This document shows, piece by piece, positions 32,401 through 43,561 of a DNA stretch of 64,000 nt. How positions within the stretch are numbered: the first letter of the stretch is position 1; the number at the start of each line of letters is the position of its first letter. The position numbers and the translations under genes are program-made. This DNA comes from Whalleya microplaca. Taxonomy: Eukaryota; Ascomycota; Sordariomycetes; Xylariales; Xylariaceae. The stretch is taken from positions 186,001 through 250,000 of the forward strand of contig MU385762.1 of NCBI GenBank assembly GCA_022497155.1, read 5' to 3'. The notes beneath the pieces are model-generated. The model saw nothing but the letters and a program-made list of their open reading frames with translations, was not told the origin of the DNA and did not search any database.

Positions 32401-35361
32401 AGCTCAGCTCTATATTACATGTGTCGTGTATGTACGAAGATGAAGTCCGTGTAGGTATGAGGCAGCATCCCTCGAACGGTGCAACGTTCCAGTCGTTCCT
32501 GGGCAAGCTTCGCGAGATGCAAGTTAGGAACTGGTCTTTGCTGTATACTATGTTGAAGGCAGGCATTGCACAGAATAAGTCAGGGTTTACCACGCCGGAG
32601 AACGACCAAGCAGACTATCTGGCGGCGATCCATCAGGTTCTAGGCTTGAGGAAATTCTGCAAAGCGTCCAACAAGATCTTCCTTAAGATGATGCGAGTTG
32701 AGCTTTTGAAGCAGAATTTGATAGATAATTGGGAGGATTACCTGGGACAGGTTCTGTATGATCTGTATGGACTGAAGCTTGGAGTTGGCCTGTGCGAAGT
32801 ACAAGATCATGGATGCCCTCCCGAGAAGCTCGAGCGACGCAACACGACCGCCCTGGTTGAGAGGGTATCTATCCTTGCTAACCGTATGCCGATGAAGGAC
32901 CTCCTCAAATCAGACCTCAAGAACACAATCGAACACATGCAACAGGCCATCGGACAAACCAAGTCCAACCAACAGCTCATCCAGAATCTCCGTATCTTCA
33001 CCCAGACCCTTCAGAAACCGATCCACCCTCTTCGTCTATATGAGGCACTGAAAGGCAATGTCTCTATTGACGCTGTTAGTGTGAATACGACCGACAGCCC
33101 TCTAGCTAGGCACCGATGGTTTTTCCTCCTCGGCATGATAGCGTTCACGAAGTTCAAGGGCGTGGATCTCAACAGGAGACAGACACCAGGCGCTACCGAC
33201 GACCTCCGTATCGGTGCCACGTTCCTCCGCCAACAGTTGCAATTCACGCCGGACCAATGGGATGCTTGGTTCAGGCTTGCGGAATGCTTCGACTACGAGC
33301 TCGATGAGTCTGTACTTTGGACTGCGGACAAGATGAACAAGGAAAGAGCAGAGCTGCTGAAGTACCAACGCAACGCAATTCATTGCTACACTTTGGCGCT
33401 GTCACATTCTCGGAATGCCTTAACTGATGTGCCTGGGGACAGCTTTGATGCTATTCATGATCTGTACCACAAGTTCGGTATGCGTATGTATGCTTCTAGT
33501 CGGGAGCCATTTGCAATGGAGCCTTTCCATCATTCAGAACACAAGCGATTTATAATTCATGAATCTGGGACTGATACGAAGGAGCTCCATTCTCAAATGC
33601 AAGATTACAAAGTCTGGAAGTACGCAGCACGGTTGTTCAAGAAGGCGATGGACGTTAAGCCAAAGGAGTGGAAGTGAGTAAACCCAAATCCGTTATCAAG
33701 ATCTGGACTAACATATCAATAGAAACCCTTATATGGTCGCCAAGTGTATCTGGAAGATGTACCAGAAGCCCTTAACTTCTCTGGACCATAAAGATAGGCA
33801 GGACCGTCCGACGGTACAGACGGTTATTAGTGCCCTCGAGAGGGCGATCGAAGTCGTATCACTGCTACCAAAGCCGCGTCACGGCCAGGACCCGATTTTA
33901 GAGCCTCACTATAAGATCGTGTCGATTGTACATAAATTAGTCATGACAGGAGACCTCACCCCGCAAGAGGCCGCCGATATTCTTCAACGCCAACCATATG
34001 CCATTCAGAGTGGGGAACATATTGAGATTGGCGAGTTAGAAGATTGGGAGCCGTTTGTCATCAAAACTCTTAGCCATCTGCGAGAAAAGGACAGGTCTAA
34101 TTGGCAGCACCGCATTATCATGCGCCATGCCAGGATACTGTTTGACGAAGACTCGGATGAGCAGGGTTATGTTCAGGCTATGGCTGCTTTTGGGGTGCTC
34201 AGAGAGTCGATGCTTACGAAGACAATGGTGATGAATGTGTGGAAATGCGACGCAGAGCGACCGGGGCGACATCACGTCTACACCGAGCAATACGTGCGGT
34301 TTGTCGTCAAGCTCTTAATTGTCCTGAAAGACAGGCCAAATTTCGAAGCTTTACTTCGCCGCCTGCGCAAGAAGGGTGCTGACTTCTACCATTTCAACGA
34401 TCTGTGGCAGTTCTGCTGCATCGCCTACCTGCGCCTGATCCGCCAGGCGTATCAGATCTCGCCCGTCCTCGAGGACGACTTCAAGGCCAGCGCCCCCGAG
34501 GAATTTGAGATTATCACGGCTAGGATAAGTGACTGGTCTTCAGATCCGAGCTCCAACCACCCCGCGCTCAGCGCCCTACAGGAAACTATCGAGCTGAAGA
34601 AGCTGAACGCGGGGCTTATGAAGGCCGGCGCCATCGACGACCTGATCAGCGACTGCTACACGGCGATGTACTTCGAGATCGGAAAGTCGCTTCCCGGTCC
34701 CGCGGTGTCCACGCTGATCGCCGAGCGGGAGCAGGCACGCCTGCGGGAAGAGGCGCGCCAGTCCGACGACAAGAAGGCCTCGGAGTCCAAGCCGACCAAC
34801 CCGTTCAGCAGCATCCTGAACCCGCAGTCCCACGAGAACTCGGGCGCGGAGGGCGGCCCGGCCGAGTCGGCGCCGGCGAATACAGAGGGCGCTCAACGGG
34901 CCCCTCGTAAGACCGGCATCCGACGCGCGGACATCCTGCGCAAGGCCGAGCAGGCGGTGCTGCGGGCGCAGGAGGGCCCCAAGCCCGCCAGCGCCAAGTC
35001 GCGGTCCGTGTCCAGCGGCAAGACCCCCGCGGCGGACGAGGGCGCCACTAAGGAGGGGGACGAGGGACACGGGGAGGCGGGGCCGGAAGAGGACGGCGAC
35101 GTCGAGATGAAGGACGAGGAGGATGCCGAGGCCGAGGGTGACGGTTACCTGTCCTCGGCGCCGGGAAGCGTCCACGACTCCGCCGACGACGAGAGCGACC
35201 TCAGCGACGTGCCGCCCGAGGACGTGCTGGACGAGGACGAGGCGCAGCAGCTCATGTTCCCGAACCTGATGAGGCGGAGCATCGACACGGCGCCCAAGAG
35301 CTCGTCCTCGAGCGGCGATAGCACTGCTAGCGGTGCCGAGGAGGAGGAAGAAGAAGAGGAG

Positions 35362-35393
<32 letters not shown>

Positions 35394-35421
35394 CGCCCGG
35401 GAGCAGGATCAGGAGAGTTAG
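29498..35421 (+). CDS. HIR3: HIR3 histone transcription regulator (Cabin1 homologue)
   Basis: Four exons: 29498-29500 (ATG only), 29558-29632, 29688-33673 and 33723-35421, giving 1920 aa. Intron 1 is GTGAGA...ATAG with branch GCTAATC, intron 2 GTATAC...TTAG with GCTAAC, intron 3 GTGAGT...ATAG. The mature N-terminus MPAFSAINVEPEENIDEEID is typical of fungal Hir3. Hir3 is the large scaffold of the HIR histone H3-H4 chaperone (HIRA/UBN/CABIN1), which deposits nucleosomes independently of replication and represses histone genes. A TPR-like region lies near the N-terminus (EEALKLFQTALKLHAQGPRY; EFSTALDHDPSDAELWRRAA), an NLS-like cluster at about 413-423 (KRSKRIRRRE), and helical repeats through the middle. 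The C-terminal block PRKTGIRRADILRKAEQAVL (about 1745-1765) is followed by an acidic tail with about 18 consecutive Glu. Intact. Confidence 0.93.
35333..35399 (+). repeat. GAG/GAA purine tract encoding poly-Glu
   Basis: A run of GAG, GAA and GGA-type codons inside HIR3 encodes the acidic tail. It is almost pure purine on the plus strand and is prone to length change by slippage. Confidence 0.85.
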
Positions 35422-36356
35422 AATATCTGGCGTCGCTCGATGTGGCTGGGGCGGATGTGGGACTGGTTGGACTCGGTGCGCTGGTGAGTGGGTTATTTGC
35501 TTACTTACATACCTCTGTTGGGCGATAACGCTTTAGTTATTTATCGTCGGAGGTATTTGTCTCGACTGCTGTGGCTACGGGCTGAGCAGAGGACGTGGTC
35601 GGGTGGATGAGGACGAGGTGTCTACATAAACAGCGACCCTTCTACATATCTATCTTGCTAAGGCGCGTGGTCTTGGGGATCTGAGCCTGAGTCCGAGGAA
35701 AGCCAACGGGACCGAATACGGGGGTATCATTATCGCAGAGGTTCGGGCATGGAGGTAGACTCTGCCGTTGTTAGAGAGAGCTGCTCTGTTCTACATACAA
35801 CGCGCGTGTGGGTGTTACCTATATGTATTATCGGGTAAAACGGCATTGTTTATACCGCTTGCATAGCCTTACGGGGGTGAAATGGCGTGTGAATTGTTAT
35901 TTATGAGAAAGAGAGGTCCGGTGTCTAAGGCGTGCTTTTGACGTGTGTGTATAGTGTGTATGGTATAGGGTCGGGAATGGGCTGTCGGTAGTGAAGTGAG
36001 AGACCTTTGAAGTAGATAGTTATGAAGCATGCTTCGCTGGGCGTTTACAAGATATTAGTGAATGGTGCAGGTATGTCGTTTTTGTTGAGGAATCTGACAG
36101 TTATTATTGCGGCTGTGACATGCATGTGGTATAAGCTGGTCTGCTGGTATCTCTTGTGGTTTTCATGGACGAAGAGCAACCAAGTCGTTGTACAGTTCTT
36201 GGAGGGCCCATTGAATAATCTCTAGATATTTGCCTCTATCTGACGTGAAAATACACAATCATTCGCATGTTCTCCTAACGCCACGAGATTCGGCCACAAT
36301 AACTGAAACTAGCCCATCCCTTACAAGTTGTTACGCTCAGCAGTTCAAATTGACAG
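35422..36356. other. convergent spacer between HIR3 and deuterolysin
   Basis: This 3'-to-3' spacer of about 930 bp has no supported gene. A short plus-strand frame at 36022-36225 has no motif. Confidence 0.45.
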
Positions 36357-37561
36357 CTATAGAAAATTAGCACAGTCCATAGTCAGAGTTTCAAGGGCCC
36401 TCATACCATTTGCAAAGAGCGAGTAATTATCCGCATTCGCGAGCGCCCTCTCAGGCGTCAGCGCCACGCTCTCATTATACGAGTAGGCCCAATCGTTCGT
36501 GTGCGGCGAGTAGACGTCCTCGATGTGCGTCATCTCGTGGATGGTGGTGGTGGCCTGGTCCTGCTTGTGGCAGACCTTGGGCAGCGGCACCAGCGTGTCG
36601 TAGAACAGCGGGCACATGATCGTCTGCGCCTGGTCCCAGATCGTGTACGCGTTCAGCGGGCCCTCGCTCTCGCAGATCGACGACCGGTCGTTGCACCAGT
36701 AGTTCGACACCCCGCCGTCCGTCGTCGAGCACTCCTTCGCCACGGCCCGCAGGCGCGCCACCACCGTGTCCCGCGTCGCCGTCGCGTTCGTCTTGAAGTA
36801 CTCGACGAAGCGCGCCGAGGACAGGTCCGCCGCGTCCGCGGCCGCGGCCGTGGCCAGCTTCTCGCAGTTCGCGAGCGCCGCCGTGCTCGCGGCCAGCTGC
36901 GTCGTGTTGCAGTTGTCCTGTATGTGCGTGCGCTTGTCCAGCACCACCTTGAGGGCCAGCGGCACGGCCATCGCCACCGCCGCGTCCACGTGCAGGCTGA
37001 GGATGTTCGACGCGAACTCCACCGAGGTCCGGGATAGCTGGGTCGACCCGGCCGTAGCGGCTACGGGGATCGCGCCGACGGCCCGGAACGTGTAGGTCCC
37101 GGACTGCGCGAACTCGTGCACCGTCGCGGCGCTGATCACGGTGTCCACGGACTCGGACGCCTTCAGGAGATGAAAGTGCTCCGGCTGCAGGGCGTCGTAG
37201 TTGACGCTCGCCGAGATGCCCTTGAATGGGACTTCGGCCCCTGAGCGCTACTGTCAGTACATACCGGGGGTATCCGCCCCGATAGCATTCAGCGGGAGCT
37301 ATCTGTTGACAACTTACCGGATACGTCGACCGCCAAGAGTTTCTTAACGGGTAAGCTTTCGGAAAGCAGGGTGCCGACCTTCAGGAGACTGAGATCCGTG
37401 GGGCCGACATTCTTGATCGTGGCGACCAGCTCGGCCGCGTCGCCGGACGTCCCGGGAGCGAGCGTAACTTCCAATGGCGAGGCGCGCTTGCCATGTACGG
37501 CGCGCGCGTCGATGGTCGCGGCCAAGCCGGCGGCGGCGAGTAGGATCTGGGCGTATCTCAT
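36357..37561 (-). CDS. deuterolysin, secreted M35 zinc metallopeptidase
   Basis: Two exons on the minus strand, 37561-37318 and 37240-36357, give 375 aa; the intron is GTAAGT...CTCAG with branch CTGAC. The ATG at 37561 opens a signal peptide (MRYAQILLAAAGLAATIDA). A propeptide follows to a Kex2-like site at residues 184-185 (LDKR), so the mature enzyme would begin THIQDNCNTTQ and have 190 residues. The aspzincin zinc site is HEMTH at 316-320 with Asp331 as third ligand in H-T-N-D-W-A-Y-S; family members usually read G-T-x-D-x-x-Y-G, so both glycines are changed here. Blocks ARFVEYFKTNATATRDTVVA and the disulfide cysteines (CNDR, CESEG, CHKQDQATTT) fit the family. The enzyme degrades basic proteins extracellularly. 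Confidence 0.93.
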
Positions 37562-39214
37562 GGCGACGAACGAGTGGATGTCTGGGACTTTGTCGAGAGA
37601 CGTGGGCAAGCGCCCATCGTCGAGAGCAGCCGGCAGCAATCCTTTATACTCATCGTTCGATTTATCTTTTGGGTGTTCTTAAGGGGGGTTCCGGTTCCCG
37701 ATACGAGGGTTCATTTCCGTGTGGGGAATCTTCGTATTCGGTGGCCATGCCTATTCCAGCAGCTCATTGCTGGGCGGGTCATGGGTAGCAACCGCAGCTT
37801 AAGCCCTATAGGGCCTGATAGGCTATATCATACGCTATGTCACGTAGTATGGAATTTGGACGTTGAGGTTATATATATCGTTGAGCATAAGGTATTGACT
37901 CAGTATAGGGAAAACTCCACAACTTCTTCATAGATTGATTGATGCGGATGGAACGTCCATTGAAATGAATCTTTAACTAGGTCGAAATTGATCAGACTAT
38001 CTTTTTAGCGTTGACTTGTACGAGAATATGACTAGAAGTTTGAGCTTTACCCCAACTGCTATAGCGTAAAGCAGTTGCTCGCGTTTTATCTTCACCCTTT
38101 AACGTGTCTTTGAATAAAGAGAACAATTCATGTAAGGTTGATTTTCACGCATATTTTCACAATCCGGGAAATAGTGAATTGGTGAGGACTTTGTCAAGGT
38201 TCATTATATAGATGTCTGGTTCTACCTTCCCCGAATCATTATGCCGGATGGCACAAGTTCTGAAGAGCATCAAGTATATTATACACGTCGAATACATTAT
38301 TATATTCACACATTAGTCCATCTGTAGTTGCTTGAAATGGAAAGTCGAGACATATGGGTTGAACTTTCATATACCCTTACAATTTTCACACATATCTACC
38401 TAGTCTTTTCATTATCTTGGCCTGACTATTCCCTTTACCACGTCTTGTTGGTCATCTACACACTTGACTCATATATAAAGGCTTCCTCGCGGCTAATTTA
38501 TAACGTGAAACACTTGAATCTCTGCATTTGCGTTATGCTAGGCCTCTCATCGTTATTTAAAGACTCAAGTATGCTGGGGAGTGGCTATTCAATGAATGGT
38601 TCTTCAGCTAAATGCACACATGATAGTGATTCCTTTGTATTCAATGATTTGTAATACTACATGAGACATTCATATTCCTATGTTTCGGACAGGAACTAGG
38701 TGTAGACTTATGTCGCTTGGGTTGGGAAAAATGCTTTAAACATACTGGTAGCAGGTATGGATCATGATGTAATGTATAGTAAAGTATTCTATAGTGAATT
38801 GGTTTGTTCCCTCATTTTTTTTAGTTATGTTGAGCTATGTAGGTCCAAAAGTGAATCAGTATTGTCATCATCAGTAGTTTTATATACGAATATTGTCTAT
38901 AGAGTTAGCCACTATTTAAAGAAAAGTTAGATAATGCAAGAGGCGATTAACATTGAGGCTATAAATAGATATCTGAAGCTCAACACTATTCTAAAGTCTG
39001 CGCTAACTTAAGTGACTTAACTTACCCCGCTATTATTCAAGAAGATATTCTCAATTGTATATCATTATTATTGATACAAAATCTGTCATAACACATGTGG
39101 GAAGATAAAGATGTTTCACTATGATGCCTTATTTATTACTTTTCTGATTACCTGAATTCTATCATCGCATGTTGATGTGTCATGTCACAATGGACCCCGC
39201 ACCAGTCAAGTGTT
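37562..39214. other. AT-rich spacer upstream of rvt
   Basis: No gene is supported. From 37900 to 39200 the sequence is strongly AT-rich; the longest frame, 38328-38654 plus, is hydrophobic and without a motif. It includes the promoter of the deuterolysin gene at its left end. Confidence 0.5.
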
Positions 39215-39334
39215 TGCCTTACACAGGAAATCACACTACTTAACCTAGGCCGCGAGCTGAACTTCAGTGACGTCTGCCCTGCACAGTAACTCACACTAAC
39301 CTAGGCTGCGAGCTGAGCTTCGGTGGTGTCTGCC
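39215..39334. repeat. imperfect tandem duplication, about 60 bp x 2
   Basis: Unit 1 is 39215-39274 and unit 2 is 39275-39330, with the first four bases of a third copy. Both contain ACACAG, TCACACTA, TAACCTAGG, GCGAGCTGA and CTTC. In the last 33 bases the copies differ at five positions and all are transitions. The pair lies 20-140 bp upstream of the TATA box of the rvt gene. Confidence 0.85.
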
Positions 39335-39354
39335 TAAGTACTTAAGTTGATACC

Positions 39355-39362
39355 TATAAAAG
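39355..39362 (+). promoter_or_regulatory. TATA box of the rvt gene
   Basis: TATAAAAG, 120 bp upstream of the start codon, in a position suited to a start site near 39385-39400. Confidence 0.7.
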
Positions 39363-39481
39363 GGCAAACTCCTTCCGGCATCTCTACCGTCTACCACTCA
39401 TTATTTTTCACAAGTCTGTACCGACAATTACTTCATCCTTGTGATTCCTGCCATCATTTCTCTCGACTTCACTTGTCTACC

Positions 39482-42475
39482 ATGGCGTCCTCGTCCTCTA
39501 ATGGGAGTGTCTTTTCGGAGACGCTCCAGGAGATTACCAACACTAAACTCCATGAGCTCTCGAAACGACGGTCGGATTTCGAGACAACCAAGTCTAATAT
39601 CCTTTCCATGCTGGAGGGCGAGAAGGATTCTAGCAAACGCCTCTACATTCTGAGCCAAGGCGTCAAAGCCTGTTACGCGCTCAAACTCGGCAAATACGGC
39701 AGGGTGCATAACGCTGCCCAGTCAAGAAATTCCGAGCTTGAGATTGAACTGAAGAACCTTGACTGCTTCTTAGCCCAGACAAAGTATGATCCTTCGGTGT
39801 CGACCGAGATGATGCACACCTGGGAAGAGTCCCTATTACGTCATCTTGATATGCAATCATTGAAGTATCAGTACGCCTCCCTATATGCCCAGCTTGTTAC
39901 CGAGTGGATATCCACCGAGAAGCCTATGGGAGAAGAGGAAGACGATGTAGCAATGACTGAGGGCTTTGAAGATGTTTCGAATGCCATGAAACAACAAGCT
40001 CGAGACACGTGGGAGAGCACGGTGTTTGCGCCCGCTAACGTCGATGAGGATGGACTCAAAGCATACTTGAACCATCTTTTTGGCATTCAAGATGCAGAGA
40101 ATCCTGTGAGGTTTAAGCCTCTGGAGGAGTTAAGACGTGAAGTCGCAGAATTCGAAGTCGGCATGTCAGCGCACAACCAATTCAACCCACCAACATTGAA
40201 ATGGGTCGCCGAGGGCCTGTTGACATCTGGTCTTCTTTCAGACGAACAGCGTGAAGTGCTAAGGGACTTCAAAAACAACCATATCATCTTAAGTGAGATA
40301 GCCGATGTTTTGAATATGAGAATTACCTCGTTGGACTCGTGGTCATGGGGATCCGGTGTGCCCATGGAGCAGCAGCGGAAGATCACTGCCGTATACAACA
40401 TCCTCATGCATGAGGATCTTCTCCAAGCTCTGTTCTTACAATACATTGGAATCAAGTGGTCTGTCTTCCTGAAGGAGACGTTCAAGAGGTTTCGATGTGG
40501 CGCGTGGAAGTCCGATTGGAAACGGATACCTAAAAATGATGCGATGCGGCGAGCCTACTATCTGGGTCGAGAAGATCGAGCACGTTCTGTTCAATCAGTC
40601 AGATCCAAGGTCTACAGCAAGAACTATTTCATGGCTCACTTGATGGACAACGAGGCACAGCGAACCGAAACTGCTGAGGGCGAGGAAGAAGCCGAGTATC
40701 AAGCGGCGCCAATTGCCCAGATGCCAGCCGCCCCGAGGCAAGCTGCCCAGATGCAAATGCAACAGAGGCAGGCACAAGCACAAGCACAACAGAGGCAAGG
40801 AGCAATAGCAGCTGGTGCACCAAACAGGGCTAGAGGTTCACTATTTGGGTCAATGGGAGCCCGGATGATGACAAACGACCCGCCACCAGCCCGACTTGTA
40901 TCCGACTACGATGAACTAGTTTACGATACTACAGACGACGAGGATGATTCCAATTCCACGGCCAAGCGACCAATGGACTCTAAGCAACGACTGCTACGTC
41001 TTTTGTCGACTGAAATTACTATCAATACGAAGCTGTATGGCGAGCTTACTGCATTCCACTCTATGTTTGAAAACTGGAATTCTCTACTTCCGCATGAGAC
41101 GATCCTGACAGTGCTGTCATTCCTTGGTGTTTCGGCGACATGGCTCGGCTTCTTTCGCAAATTCCTCAAGGCGCCCCTGAAGTTTCGTGAAGACGACCCG
41201 TCAACACCAGCACGCACTAGATGCCGTGGCACACCAGCGTCCCATGCCCTCAGCGACATGTTCGGGGAGTCGATACTGTTCTGTCTCGATCTCGCCGTTA
41301 ACCAGTCCACGAATGGAGCTAAGCTCTTCCGTATGCACGATGACTTTTGGTTTTGGTCGCGAGACCACTCCGTGGCCGTAACGGCATGGAAGTCAGTAAC
41401 GGAATTCGTTAATACGACTGGCACGTATATCAACCCCTCAAAGACGGGCACTATTCGCGTATCCCAAGACCCAAACGTGTCCCTTGATATCCACAGATCT
41501 CTCCCGGAAGGCGACATCCGCTGGGGCTTTCTCAGGCTGTCGCCACAGACCGGAAAGTTCGAGATTGACCAGGCCATGGTGGACAAGCACATTGTGGATC
41601 TGCGCAAGCAACTCAACGACAAGCGCAAAAGCATCATATCTTTCATCCAGGCGTGGAACACGTACGTTGCCACGTTCTTCGCCGCCAACTTCGGGAAGCC
41701 GGCCAACTGCTTTGGGCAGGACCACGTCGCGCAGATGCTGGCAACTCACCAGCGGATTCAACGCGAGGTCTTCTCGCCTTCATCCTCTCTAGCTTCCGGC
41801 AGCAAAGACAAGCCCACCGCAACCAACATAGTCGAGTACCTCAAGAACCTCATGAAGGAGCGTTTCGGCATCTCGAACATCCCCGACGCGTACCTCTTCT
41901 TCCCCATGGAGCTGGGCGGGCTGGACCTCAAGAGCCCCTTCATCTCGATCCTGCAGGTGCACGACACGGTGCTGCAGGACCCCACCAAGACGCTCGACAT
42001 CTTCCTCGAGGCCGAGAAGGACGCGTACAACCGGGCCAAGCTCAAGTTCGAGAAGGGCTACGTCAACCGCGGCGGCCTGCTCCTCCCGAACTGGCAGCCC
42101 GAGAACAAGGCCGACCGCGACCGGTTCATGGGCTTCGACGAGTACACGCGGTACCGCGAGGACATAGCCTACGGCTTCGAGGACGACCTCCACGCCGCGT
42201 ACAACAAGCTGCTCGAGGTGCCCAAGGAGGAGGACGGCGTGCAGAACGCGAGCGCGCGGATCCTCAGCGGCATCGGCGCGCTCGCAGAGCAGCGGAACCT
42301 CAAGGGTATCCGTGGGAACTGGGATTCTATGGAACCGTATTGGAGGTGGGTTGCCCAGCTCTACGGGCCCGAGGTCATGGATCGCTTTGGTGGCTTGAAT
42401 ATCGTTGAGCCGGGCCTGTTGCCGATGGGGATGGTGAGCATTTTCCGAGACAAGCGGGTGAAATGGCAGGGGTAG
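39482..42475 (+). CDS. rvt: rvt: domesticated reverse transcriptase-related cellular protein
   Basis: One uninterrupted exon, 997 aa from ATG 39482. The frame extends upstream through the TATA box without an ATG, so this start is clear. It matches the rvt family, single-copy cellular RT-related genes of fungi and other eukaryotes that are not mobile. The N-terminal 250 residues are helical and coiled-coil-like (ETLQEITNTKLHELSKRRSD; DMQSLKYQYASLYAQLVTEW). A Gln-rich insert (about 413-439) and an acidic stretch precede the RT core. Motif B-like RCRGTPASHALSDMFGE, motif C-like FRMHDDFWFWS (Asp620-Asp621 catalytic pair) and motif D-like INPSKTGTIRVS are present. A conserved C-terminal thumb-like region follows, ending DRFGGLNIVEPGLLPMGMVS. 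No integrase, RNase H, gag or terminal repeats occur. All catalytic-type residues look intact, so the protein may be active. Confidence 0.87.
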   Translation: MASSSSNGSVFSETLQEITNTKLHELSKRRSDFETTKSNILSMLEGEKDSSKRLYILSQGVKACYALKLGKYGRVHNAAQSRNSELEIELKNLDCFLAQTKYDPSVSTEMMHTWEESLLRHLDMQSLKYQYASLYAQLVTEWISTEKPMGEEEDDVAMTEGFEDVSNAMKQQARDTWESTVFAPANVDEDGLKAYLNHLFGIQDAENPVRFKPLEELRREVAEFEVGMSAHNQFNPPTLKWVAEGLLTSGLLSDEQREVLRDFKNNHIILSEIADVLNMRITSLDSWSWGSGVPMEQQRKITAVYNILMHEDLLQALFLQYIGIKWSVFLKETFKRFRCGAWKSDWKRIPKNDAMRRAYYLGREDRARSVQSVRSKVYSKNYFMAHLMDNEAQRTETAEGEEEAEYQAAPIAQMPAAPRQAAQMQMQQRQAQAQAQQRQGAIAAGAPNRARGSLFGSMGARMMTNDPPPARLVSDYDELVYDTTDDEDDSNSTAKRPMDSKQRLLRLLSTEITINTKLYGELTAFHSMFENWNSLLPHETILTVLSFLGVSATWLGFFRKFLKAPLKFREDDPSTPARTRCRGTPASHALSDMFGESILFCLDLAVNQSTNGAKLFRMHDDFWFWSRDHSVAVTAWKSVTEFVNTTGTYINPSKTGTIRVSQDPNVSLDIHRSLPEGDIRWGFLRLSPQTGKFEIDQAMVDKHIVDLRKQLNDKRKSIISFIQAWNTYVATFFAANFGKPANCFGQDHVAQMLATHQRIQREVFSPSSSLASGSKDKPTATNIVEYLKNLMKERFGISNIPDAYLFFPMELGGLDLKSPFISILQVHDTVLQDPTKTLDIFLEAEKDAYNRAKLKFEKGYVNRGGLLLPNWQPENKADRDRFMGFDEYTRYREDIAYGFEDDLHAAYNKLLEVPKEEDGVQNASARILSGIGALAEQRNLKGIRGNWDSMEPYWRWVAQLYGPEVMDRFGGLNIVEPGLLPMGMVSIFRDKRVKWQG

Positions 42476-43531
42476 ATGATGAGGACCTCTGGTTCTGTGA
42501 CCTTGTAAAGTATGACTGTGCATTATTGCCGTAGCTACATTGTAGTGCTAAGGGCGTTCAATCGAAGATTTCCAAGAATTGCACCTTCATGAAGTTATTT
42601 CGCGGATTATGGTCATTGATGATTGTCCATGTAGCGGATCTAAGAGTTTTGACATTAGTGAGTAGGCAATAAAATATGCTTGACAGAAAAGGGGTTACGA
42701 CCTTGAGCAAGGGGTAAATTTGTCAGCTGTTGATACAATCACCTTATGAGCCTCCCGAAACCATCTCTTCTGATGTCTAAAGATTGGAGTATCCTCAGTC
42801 AACCTGTAAGACATACAAACAATATATTAATCATACTTTTTAATCTTAGTATTATTTACACGTTACATCAATCTCATAAGTAATCTTAGCCTTCAGTTCA
42901 ATCTAACAGCAAAGACAAAACTTATATATATATATTCCAGAGTTGGTAAGTCTTACCTACATTGCTCCAATATCGAGCTTTTGAGTGGTTATTATACAGC
43001 CATATACTTGTTTATATATTTGGTCCATTTCTGGCCGTCTACTGACAGTGACGGGGCATTTTAGCAGTGATATCGCTTGACAACGCAGTCTACCATACCA
43101 TCAACAATAACAATATAAATAAATGATAACTCTCTCCTTTTCTTCGGCATCCGCAATAGCGTATCTTATCATCTGTCTACTCATACTTCCCACAAACCAC
43201 AATGAACCCGATAAACACGCTCATCCAACCATGAGTTCAAAAATAGCCACTAATCACGAGTAACAGAAGAGGGACGAAGAAACCCAGAAAATGGAATAGC
43301 TGGGAGATAACAGCTACCAACAAAAATTATAGGTATACCCGGCGCGAGTGGGGGAGCTAGCTGGCTGGCTGTACATATACATAGCTCAATAGCAAGGCGG
43401 ATCAGTCCAATTCGATTCAGTTCAGTTCGGTTCCAAAAATAACTCATCCACTCGTCCACTCATACATCTATCCTCATAATCTCCCTCGTCTTCTCCTTCT
43501 TGGTCAAAGGAGCCGTACCGTACCATACCAA

Positions 43532-43561
43532 ACTGTATCGTACCGCACTGTATCGTACCGC
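43532..43561. repeat. tandem 15-bp repeat ACTGTATCGTACCGC x 2
   Basis: Two perfect copies, embedded in a longer stretch (43511-43580) of diverged CGTACC-containing units. Confidence 0.85.

Noticed and set aside
34576..35175. 199-codon minus-strand frame opposite HIR3
   Set aside because: Leu/Gly/Arg-rich shadow of the acidic, Lys/Glu-rich HIR3 tail.
36501..37037. 178-codon plus-strand frame opposite deuterolysin
   Set aside because: Arg/Val/His-rich shadow of a well-supported coding sequence with strong third-position GC.
41653..42523. Frames of 244-251 codons on both strands over the rvt 3' half
   Set aside because: Out-of-frame shadows in GC-rich codons of a clear rvt coding sequence.
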